Source: an uncultured Bacteroidales bacterium (GTDB lineage Bacteria; Bacteroidota; Bacteroidia; Bacteroidales; UBA932). Taken from it: 64,000 nucleotides of DNA. Of this stretch, positions 55,594 to 62,838 are shown piece after piece. Position numbers and translations under genes: made by a program. The notes under the pieces are model-generated. The model was not told where the DNA came from. It ran no database searches and saw only the letters and a list, made by a program, of their open reading frames with translations. Position 1 is the stretch's first letter, and every line of letters begins with the position of its first letter. Location: contig CALUTY010000001.1 of assembly GCA_944323825.1 (NCBI GenBank), forward strand, positions 1 to 64,000, written 5' to 3'.

Positions 55594-57909
55594 ATGAAAT
55601 TAAGATTCTATGGTTTCATCAAGGCGGCGGCCCTGTTCACGGCCGGGCTCGCAGTCTTTGCCTGCAACGATGTCAAGGATCTCGAAGAGAGGCTTGACTC
55701 CCTTGAAAGCAGGATACAGGCTCTGGAGACCCAGCTGCCTGCGCTTAATGACAATGTGGCCGCCATATCGGCTCTCGTCGAAGACGGAGTGCTGATCAGC
55801 AGCGTCAAAGAGACGGAAAACGGCTATGTGATCACGACTTCCGACGGAAGCGAATACACTCTCACCAACGGAGCCGTGGGCAACACCCCGCAGATCTCCG
55901 TAAATGAAGACGGCAACTGGATTGTCAGCTACGACGGTGGCAGCACATGGGAAGAAATCACAGTAGACGGCTCGGCCGTGAGTGCGTCTGGCACAACTCC
56001 TCAGTTCGGGGTTGACGCTGAAGGATATTGGCAGGTCAGCTACGATGAGGGGGCTACATGGACAAATGTCCTGAATCCGGACGGAGAGAAAGTTCCGGCA
56101 ACCGGAGAGGGATCAGACTTCTTCAGGGACATACAATATGACGGCGAAACCTTCACTGTCACTCTCGCAGACGGAACCGAACTGGAGATAGCTGTAGTTC
56201 CGGACTTTCTCTGTGCCATCAGCGGTGTAGACTATTCTACCCCTGTCGTTTTCGAATACGGGGAAACCAAGACCTACAGTGTCAGCATAACCGGAGTCGC
56301 CGAAGCGATAGTATCCGCTCCTGCAGGATGGACTGCCGTACTCGAAGGGGCTGAGCCGACCGCCACTCTCACCGTGACGGCACCGGCTTCTGCATCTGCA
56401 GGTACTGAAATTCAGACGAGAATAAGTGCCGACACGAGAACAGACATCAGCATACTCGCAGTCAGCTCTAAGGGACTCTCTGCCATAACCAAGATGAAAG
56501 TGGAACTCTCTGCAGAGCCTGTTCCGGCCAATCCTGTGGCTACCGTGACTGCCAACAACGATGCAGCCACAAGCTCGTCACTCTCGTTCACCGTCACTCC
56601 GAACAGCGACGTGACCTCATGGAAATACCTGCTTCTCGCTGCGACCGAGAGCGCCCCTGAACAGTCTGCATTCGAATCAGCCCCTGAGCAGACCGGCACA
56701 CAGACCCTTGTCCTTGACCAGACCTCAGACGGAAGTCCGCTCGCAGCCAGCACCGAATATGTCCTCTATGTGCTTCCTTACAACAGCGACGATGCCGTAT
56801 ACGGCGCAATCGCAAACGCGAGGTCCACGACCGCAACACCTTCATACGACACCTACTACGAAATGTACGAGGCCGGGCTCGACATCACCGTTGCAGGAAA
56901 GACATATAATAAAAACACATACGGAGAGGCCACCCTTGTAAGCGAGGACGCATCCATAACCTCAACTTCCGGGATTACAAAAGTATTTTTCGTGGATAAT
57001 GATGCAACCCTCACATACAACACCACTGATGCCCCAGGTACTGAAAAAGCAGTCTACCAGCTGATCATTATCGGCAATACCCCAGGACAGAGAAGCAGCA
57101 TGCTGCTCAATTCCCAGGTAGCACTTAATCAGGGAGCAGGGAACACTGACGGCACATTCGTGGCATACAATCTTGATATAGACGCCACAAATGCCGGCAA
57201 CTATCTGTTCGCCCAGAATCGTGACGGAGCATACGGATATGTGGGCTTCATCAACTGCCACTTTACAATGCCGAGCGGAAAACCGTTCACCTATGTAAGT
57301 TCATCTGCCCGAAGCTATGCCGAATTTACAGTCGAGGACAGCGAAATTGAAATACCGGGTACAAATCAGTTACTCCTGTTCAGCTTCGGCTCCAGTACGG
57401 CATCGCACGGGACAATTTCATTAAAGAACAATGTGCTCTATAGTGAAAATGGCGTCAGTGACTTCAGACTCATAAGCGGAAACAGCTGCAGCTTCTCAAA
57501 CTTTGTTTTTGAGAACAACACAGTGGTCAACCTGTGGTCCACGACGTCCGGATGTGTCCTGTATTCATCACTCAACACGGTCAGCGTGACAAAGAACCTG
57601 TTCTGGACAGACAGGACTACCGCCAATATGGCATTCTTCCGTCCGGCAGACACAAGTGCCGAAACGGGAACGCCATACGCCGGAAATCCTACCGGCACTC
57701 TTGTCGATGACAGTATCGTATACAAGAACGGAGAAGACACCAACTGGCAATGGTTCTACGGAGGCATGAACCGAGTGAACAGAGAAGGTTTCGAATCATG
57801 CAATGAAATTGTTGTATCAGACACCGACCCATTGGCCACAGCGGACTTTGAAAACGGCATCTTCACTCCGAACAGCACTTACAGCCAGTACGGTGCGCAG
57901 CGAGACTGA
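55594..57909 (+). CDS. PUL surface lipoprotein: DUF4988-like, Fn3 and beta-helix domains, 771 aa
   Basis: The signal ends L-A-V-F-A-C (Cys24). The N-terminal ~25-210 is homologous to the preceding protein: coiled coil L-E-E-R-L-D-S-L-E-S-R, then N-W-I-V-S-Y-D-G-G-S-T-W and T-L-A-D-G-T-E-L-E-I-A-V. An Fn3 domain lies at ~315-412, followed by a right-handed beta-helix of DUF4957/DUF5123 type (~420-765). It ends D-P-L-A-T-A-D-F-x-N-G-I-F-T-P. No catalytic site is evident. Last gene of the plus arm, 61 bases after the beta-helix lyase candidate and followed by a terminator. The likely role is surface glycosaminoglycan binding, comparable to the SGBPs of known chondroitin loci. Confidence 0.65.
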   Translation: MKLRFYGFIKAAALFTAGLAVFACNDVKDLEERLDSLESRIQALETQLPALNDNVAAISALVEDGVLISSVKETENGYVITTSDGSEYTLTNGAVGNTPQISVNEDGNWIVSYDGGSTWEEITVDGSAVSASGTTPQFGVDAEGYWQVSYDEGATWTNVLNPDGEKVPATGEGSDFFRDIQYDGETFTVTLADGTELEIAVVPDFLCAISGVDYSTPVVFEYGETKTYSVSITGVAEAIVSAPAGWTAVLEGAEPTATLTVTAPASASAGTEIQTRISADTRTDISILAVSSKGLSAITKMKVELSAEPVPANPVATVTANNDAATSSSLSFTVTPNSDVTSWKYLLLAATESAPEQSAFESAPEQTGTQTLVLDQTSDGSPLAASTEYVLYVLPYNSDDAVYGAIANARSTTATPSYDTYYEMYEAGLDITVAGKTYNKNTYGEATLVSEDASITSTSGITKVFFVDNDATLTYNTTDAPGTEKAVYQLIIIGNTPGQRSSMLLNSQVALNQGAGNTDGTFVAYNLDIDATNAGNYLFAQNRDGAYGYVGFINCHFTMPSGKPFTYVSSSARSYAEFTVEDSEIEIPGTNQLLLFSFGSSTASHGTISLKNNVLYSENGVSDFRLISGNSCSFSNFVFENNTVVNLWSTTSGCVLYSSLNTVSVTKNLFWTDRTTANMAFFRPADTSAETGTPYAGNPTGTLVDDSIVYKNGEDTNWQWFYGGMNRVNREGFESCNEIVVSDTDPLATADFENGIFTPNSTYSQYGAQRD

Positions 57910-57939
57910 GCATACAGCAATACGGTGTTCAATAAAAAG

Positions 57940-57974
57940 TCCGGTCCGAGAATTCGGGCCGGATTATTTTTTTT
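57940..57974 (+). terminator. Terminator of the plus PUL arm
   Basis: TCCGGTCCGA (57940-57949) pairs with TCGGGCCGGA (57954-57963, one G-T pair) around GAAT, followed by TTATTTTTTTT. Confidence 0.85.
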
Positions 57975-57975
57975 G

Positions 57976-58770
57976 CTAAAGCAGAAAAAGAGGTGACGGG
58001 GTTCGGCGGGGGAGGCAGCGGAGGGCGACGGAGCCTTTTTCAACACCGGCCTGTTCAAGGGCGGCAGCGGCGGAACGGAAAGCGAGGTCCGGGGTATTGT
58101 TGTTTTCGCTCAGGTGACAGAGGAAGATGTTTTTCAGGCCAGGATGCCAGAAACGCCTTATGGCGGTGGCACATTCATCATTGCTCAGATGGCCGTTGCC
58201 CTGGACAATGCGCATCTTCAGCTCGTAGGTATACGGGCCGCCCATGAGCATGTCGATGTCATAATTGGACTCCACAACCACAGTGTCGGCTGCGGAGGCC
58301 AGTTCCACCGCCTCATCGGTCATCCTGCCGAGGTCCGTCATTATCACGAAGGTGTGTCCGTCCATCTTTATGGCATATCCGACTGTCTGCGTAGCGTCAT
58401 GCGGAACGATAAAATATTTTACGGAAGCCTCGTCAAGTTCATTCCATACGCCCTCTTCCAGCACCTTTGAGCAGGCCCCGAATGAGCCGGCCGTGAATGT
58501 ATGGCGCAGCAGGGCCATACGCAGGACGGAAGTCGTATAGACAGGCTTGTAAAGCTTGCGGCAAAATTGACCGAGATGCCTTATATGGTCCAGATGGTCA
58601 TGCGTCACGAGGATGCCGCCGAAAGAATCAAAAGACAGGGAATTGTCCTCCAGAACCTTCTTCAGGCGCTTGAAGTTCACGCCGGCATCTATGAGCAGTC
58701 CCTTGTCACCGGTGCCGAGATAATAGCAGTTGCCGCAGCTCCCGCTTGAAAGACTCATAAACCGCATCAT
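57976..58770 (-). CDS. MBL-fold metallo-hydrolase (YycJ/WalJ-like), 264 aa
   Basis: A cytoplasmic metallo-beta-lactamase-fold enzyme. The metal motif T-H-D-H-L-D-H (His57, His59, Asp61, His62) is intact. The N-terminal M-S-L-S-S-G-S-C-G-N-C-Y-Y is typical of the YycJ/WalJ subgroup, implicated as DNA-processing exonucleases in other phyla. Start could be Met1 or Met2. Its ATG overlaps the stop of the HAD gene by 4 bases, so the two are translationally coupled. Third gene of a TPR-HAD-MBL operon. Confidence 0.88.
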   Translation of the reverse strand: MMRFMSLSSGSCGNCYYLGTGDKGLLIDAGVNFKRLKKVLEDNSLSFDSFGGILVTHDHLDHIRHLGQFCRKLYKPVYTTSVLRMALLRHTFTAGSFGACSKVLEEGVWNELDEASVKYFIVPHDATQTVGYAIKMDGHTFVIMTDLGRMTDEAVELASAADTVVVESNYDIDMLMGGPYTYELKMRIVQGNGHLSNDECATAIRRFWHPGLKNIFLCHLSENNNTPDLAFRSAAAALEQAGVEKGSVALRCLPRRTPSPLFLL

Positions 58771-59396
58771 TCCCCCAACTCCTTCAATCTTGCTTCAACG
58801 GCAGCCTTAAGATCAGTCCCAGGCTTATACAGCATCGTGTTGAGCCCGGCCTTCACTGCTGCATTCACATTGGACTCCGAGTCGTCGATGAAAAGCATTT
58901 TCCCGGCAGGAAGTCCTATGGATGCGACCGCTGCCTCATATATTCTGAGCGAAGGTTTGAGCATCTTCATCCGGTACGAAAGGAACAGGTCTTTGAAAAT
59001 CTCCTCCATAGGCAGGCCGGACTCCGAGAAGATTTCCCGGCATCTGCGCATGGATATGGAATTGTTGTTGCTCAGCAGATACAGGTCATACCGGCCTGCC
59101 AGCATCTTCAGCAGCTCCACCTTATACGGGGCCATGCCGGTCAGCAGGGTCCACATTGCCCGGTCCACATCTTCAGGACCGGCATCAGGGCGTGCCTGGG
59201 CAAGTATCCGGCTGCGGAATTCGTCTTCTGTGATCACTCCTTCTTCAAGGTCGGAATAGAATCCCTTCTGATGGCACGCATCAAGTATTTCATCTATGTC
59301 ACTGTAGCCAAGATCTTCCCTGAATGCCCTCTTGCATCTTTCAATGTCAAGGTCTATGAGCACTCCTCCGAGATCAAAAACTATTGCGTTTATCAT
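58767..59396 (-). CDS. HAD-superfamily (IA-like) phosphohydrolase, 209 aa
   Basis: A cytoplasmic phosphatase of unknown substrate. Motif I F-D-L-G-G-V-L contains the nucleophile Asp8. Motif II is L-S-N-N-N (~residue 110). Motif III Lys lies near K-M-L-K-P-S, and motif IV F-I-D-D-S-E-S-N-V is intact. The frame is open to a TTG at 59414, but a GGAGG Shine-Dalgarno 7 bases before the ATG at 59396 decides the start. It follows the TPR gene by 53 bases and overlaps the MBL gene by 4 bases. Confidence 0.88.
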   Translation of the reverse strand: MINAIVFDLGGVLIDLDIERCKRAFREDLGYSDIDEILDACHQKGFYSDLEEGVITEDEFRSRILAQARPDAGPEDVDRAMWTLLTGMAPYKVELLKMLAGRYDLYLLSNNNSISMRRCREIFSESGLPMEEIFKDLFLSYRMKMLKPSLRIYEAAVASIGLPAGKMLFIDDSESNVNAAVKAGLNTMLYKPGTDLKAAVEARLKELGE

Positions 59397-59449
59397 ATTT
59401 TTCCTCCATGTCAATTACTGCATTATCACACAAGCGCAGCAGGGCTCCA

Positions 59450-61492
59450 CTACTGCTGCTGTTCCTCCTCACAATATTTCTTGATGACGCCGTACGCATC
59501 CGCCACTCCAAGCTCACCGGCACGGGACAAGTCAATGCACCCCTTCTCCCTGTCCTTCAGATATATCAGAACAAGGCCCCGGTTGAAATACGCATCCCCC
59601 ATATAAGGATACAGTTCAATGGCTTTAGTATAGCTGTCGATGGACGGCACATGTTCGGAGGCAAGGCAATAAAGATTGCCGAGATTGAAGTATATATAAG
59701 GTATGTCCGGAACGGTCTCCGCCGCATGCTTCATGTCCTCTATCGCTTCTGAATAGTCATACTGGCGGCTCACCTGGTCCCTGACCCTTGCCCTCGTGGT
59801 GCCGGCGTCATCCATTGTGAGCACCTGCACATTGCTCTCAATAGAAGATATGAAGTCTATCATCTCCGCCCGCAGGACTCCCCTGTTCATGTAATAGAAC
59901 GCCTTGTAATATTCCTCCATGCCTGCTTCCTGCCCTGAGGCGGAGTTTTCCTCCACCTTCCTTATGGCACCGTCATAATAGCTCAGGGCAGAATTGTACT
60001 GCCTGGCCTCATATTCATATAGAGCCCTCAGGAACGAATTTTCAGAGGACCCGTCATCCGGAGCCCCATAGATCCGCTCCTCAACACGCCGCTGGGCTGA
60101 AATGTTCCACAGGGTGTCTGCATTGGCTATGGCAATCTCCACAGGGGACTCGGACACGAACTTGTCTATCAGAAGGTTCTCATACCTGCGCTGGAGGGCG
60201 TATTCCGTCCCGTCCCTGCCCGGGGCAAGCACGAATTTGTACAGAGGACGCAGCTTTATGTCTATGTCCCTGTGCTGCAGCAGCTCATCATTGAAGTCCT
60301 TCTGAGCGAATTCGGCATCGAGAGCAAGCAGCGAACTGTATTTTTTCGTGGTGTCGGCAAAAGATGTGGCATCTGACTCTGTCGCCGCACGGTATTCCTG
60401 CACCTTCTTCTGTGCCGTATCATAGTCATTTTTCGAACCCTTGAAATCGCCGAGCATATTTTTCACATAGGCACGGTTCATATAGGCCTTCGCAAAGTCA
60501 GGATAGAGTTCTATGGCCTTGTCATAGTCATCCAGGGCATCCTGCCAGCGTTCCATCTCTATGAAGATCGAAGCCCTGTTGAAATATGCGAGCACATTCT
60601 CCGGATTGATGTTCAGGACCCTGTCCATGTCCGAGAGCGCCTCCTCATACGCACCGACCTGGGCCCTTATGAGGCCTCTGTTATAGAGAGTAAGGGCATT
60701 TCCCGGCTCATCGCGGAGAACACGGTTCAGGTCGTCCATCGCACCTATGTAGTCATGCTTTTCATAAAGCATTATGGCCCTGTTGAAATATGCTAAGGTG
60801 TTGGTGGTGTCGAGCTCTATTGCCTTGTCCATGTCGGCTATGGCCTTGTCATAGTCATCCGAAGAGGCATACAGGCGTCCACGCCTGATGTATCCCTCCG
60901 GGTCGAACCTGTCCAGCCTGATGGCCGTATTGTAGTCATTCATGGCTTTCAGCGTGTCCCCGAGGAAAAGCCAGCTCGCCCCCCGGTTCAGATAGGCAGA
61001 AGGGTCTTTCGGCTCCTTCCTGATGTAACGGTTGAAGTCGCCCACCGCCTTGTCGAACTGCCTTGAAAGGAAATATGTAACCCCCCTGCTGAAATACAGG
61101 CCGATGAATCCGGGCCTGAGGTCGATGGCCCGCTGCAGGTCGGCAAGGGCCTCGTCGTACTTGCCGAACCGGCTGAGCGTGATGGCCCTGTAATGGTAGC
61201 CCGAAGTGAAGACAGGATTGAGTCTCACAGAATTGTCAAAGTCCTGCTGCGCCCCTCGGAGGTCCCCGAGATTGTATTTGGCTATCCCTCTGAAAAAGAA
61301 TGTCCAGTAGTCCGTCGTGTCAAGCCGCGCAAGTATGTTGAAATTCTCTATGGCAAGGGAATATTTGCCGTCAGCAAGAGCCTGCCTGCCCCTGAAAGAG
61401 AAGACATCCTTGTCATATTGCGCAAAGGCCACGAATTCCCATGCGGAAAACATGACCATCGCCAATGCCAGAAATTTCACGACATTTCGCAT
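59450..61492 (-). CDS. Exported TPR-repeat protein, 680 aa
   Basis: A signal peptide M-R-N-V-V-K-F-L-A...F-A-Q fixes the start at 61492; the frame is open 29 codons further, across the promoter. At least ten tandem tetratricopeptide repeats (A-x-x-x-Y-x-x-A-L-x-D-x-x-x-A-I-x-L-x-P) cover residues ~15-400. A helical insert and three more repeats reach the C-terminus, which ends E-E-E-Q-Q-Q. Such periplasmic TPR proteins scaffold protein complexes; no enzyme motif is seen. First gene of the TPR-HAD-MBL operon and divergent from the peptidase gene. Confidence 0.88.
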   Translation of the reverse strand: MRNVVKFLALAMVMFSAWEFVAFAQYDKDVFSFRGRQALADGKYSLAIENFNILARLDTTDYWTFFFRGIAKYNLGDLRGAQQDFDNSVRLNPVFTSGYHYRAITLSRFGKYDEALADLQRAIDLRPGFIGLYFSRGVTYFLSRQFDKAVGDFNRYIRKEPKDPSAYLNRGASWLFLGDTLKAMNDYNTAIRLDRFDPEGYIRRGRLYASSDDYDKAIADMDKAIELDTTNTLAYFNRAIMLYEKHDYIGAMDDLNRVLRDEPGNALTLYNRGLIRAQVGAYEEALSDMDRVLNINPENVLAYFNRASIFIEMERWQDALDDYDKAIELYPDFAKAYMNRAYVKNMLGDFKGSKNDYDTAQKKVQEYRAATESDATSFADTTKKYSSLLALDAEFAQKDFNDELLQHRDIDIKLRPLYKFVLAPGRDGTEYALQRRYENLLIDKFVSESPVEIAIANADTLWNISAQRRVEERIYGAPDDGSSENSFLRALYEYEARQYNSALSYYDGAIRKVEENSASGQEAGMEEYYKAFYYMNRGVLRAEMIDFISSIESNVQVLTMDDAGTTRARVRDQVSRQYDYSEAIEDMKHAAETVPDIPYIYFNLGNLYCLASEHVPSIDSYTKAIELYPYMGDAYFNRGLVLIYLKDREKGCIDLSRAGELGVADAYGVIKKYCEEEQQQ

Positions 61493-61534
61493 CCGACTCC
61501 TCAACAAAAATTTCCGTTTACTGCCTAAATTTTC

Positions 61535-61542
61535 TATTTTTG
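61535..61542 (+). promoter_or_regulatory. -7 promoter element of the M28-like peptidase gene
   Basis: TATTTTTG matches TAnnTTTG, 42 bases before the ATG at 61585; the -33 site has only TTTC. Confidence 0.45.
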
Positions 61543-61566
61543 GGCCTTTCAAAACCGACCGAACCG

Positions 61567-61574
61567 CAAATATA
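61567..61574 (-). promoter_or_regulatory. -7 promoter element of the TPR-HAD-MBL operon
   Basis: TATATTTG on the minus strand matches TAnnTTTG, 74 bases before the start at 61492. It overlaps the divergent promoter region. Confidence 0.5.
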
Positions 61575-61584
61575 ATCATTTATC

Positions 61585-62619
61585 ATGCCCGAAAAGATAA
61601 AATCGTGCAAAAATTCTTTCTTGACTGCCTTTTTTACGGCAGCCGTATGCTTGCTTGCAGCCTGCCTGCCAGCCCGCGGACAGAGTTCATGGACGACAAA
61701 CGACAATGCCGCCCATAATGTGGTATGGGAAGACAAACTGTACAGGCAGATAGAATTCCTTGCCGACTCCCTGTGCGACGGAAGGGCCACAGGCACCGCC
61801 GGAGGCAATGAAGCCGCATTCTGGCTCATCCGCACCTTCAGCAGGGCCGGGCTGCTCAGTTTCGGGGACAGCTATGCGAAGCATGTTTTCGCCGGAGGCG
61901 GCATAGTCGGGCACAATATCGTGGGCATGATCCCGGGTTCAAAAAAGTCCCCGTGCGGATCCTACATCGTGGTTGGGGCACATTACGACCATCTCGGCAG
62001 GCTTGACGGGCGGCTGTATCCGGGGGCGGACAGCAATGCTTCAGGTACTGTGGCCATGACAAGCATCGCCGAAATGTTTTCCGCCATGAAACTCATCGGC
62101 AAGGCATACGGAAAGAGCATCATCTTCGTTGCCTTCGACGCCAACGGGATGAACCTGGCCGGCTCCGAAGCCTTCTGGAGGATGATAGAGTCCGGCGAGC
62201 TGAAGGACCCGCTTTCGGGAGAGCCGGTCACCCCGGACAAGATCAGCCTGATGGTCAACCTCGACCAGGTCGGCAGCACCCTGTCCCCTCTCAAGTCCGG
62301 CCGCGAGGACTATCTGATCATACTCGGCAACGAAAGCCTCCCCTCCAGGGACCAGGGCATCATCACCCTGTGCAACCTGTTCTACAACACCGGACTCGAA
62401 CTCTCCCACACCTACTATGGCAGCCCCGACTTCACCCGCATCTTCTACAACCTTTCCGACCAGCGTGTCTTCATCAGCCACGGCATCCCCTCCGTCCTCT
62501 TCACCTCCGGCATCACCATGAAGAACAACAAGCCCTCCGACACCCCGGAAACCCTCAACATGCCCGTTCTGCGCAAACGCATCATACTGATCTTCCACTG
62601 GTTGGAGAAGATGATGTAG
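61585..62619 (+). CDS. M28-family peptidase-like protein, probably altered active site, 344 aa
   Basis: A signal peptide (residues ~8-32) exports the protein. The M28 zinc-peptidase fold is clear: G-A-H-Y-D-H-L-G (His133) and G-A-D-S-N-A-S-G-T (Asp149) supply two metal ligands, and N-L-D-Q-V-G (~225) a third. The motif normally reading E-E-x-G-L-x-G-S reads A-N-G-M-N-L-A-G-S. Asn187 and Gly188 therefore replace the catalytic base Glu and a zinc-ligand Glu. The protein may be a non-catalytic or differently acting member. It is divergent from the TPR operon. Confidence 0.75.
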   Translation: MPEKIKSCKNSFLTAFFTAAVCLLAACLPARGQSSWTTNDNAAHNVVWEDKLYRQIEFLADSLCDGRATGTAGGNEAAFWLIRTFSRAGLLSFGDSYAKHVFAGGGIVGHNIVGMIPGSKKSPCGSYIVVGAHYDHLGRLDGRLYPGADSNASGTVAMTSIAEMFSAMKLIGKAYGKSIIFVAFDANGMNLAGSEAFWRMIESGELKDPLSGEPVTPDKISLMVNLDQVGSTLSPLKSGREDYLIILGNESLPSRDQGIITLCNLFYNTGLELSHTYYGSPDFTRIFYNLSDQRVFISHGIPSVLFTSGITMKNNKPSDTPETLNMPVLRKRIILIFHWLEKMM

Positions 62620-62809
62620 GCAGGAATTATCCATTATTTCTGCGCCAAATTACTGAATTTGAAAAGCAAGTGCAAATCCGCACGCTTTTCATCCAACGGC
62701 GGCAAGTGTCCGTGCCGCAAATTGGGCAGCCCCCATTATCCCGCCTGACTTCCTGCACGACACGCAGGGTGGCAGGCGAGACGCACAGGATATATTGCAG
62801 AACTTTTTG

Positions 62810-62817
62810 TATTTTTG
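62810..62817 (+). promoter_or_regulatory. -7 promoter element of the AAA-ATPase-like gene
   Basis: TATTTTTG matches TAnnTTTG, 22 bases before the ATG at 62839. The gap 62620-62838 otherwise shows nothing I can identify. Confidence 0.45.
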
Positions 62818-62838
62818 TCATCGGGAAATATCACGCTC

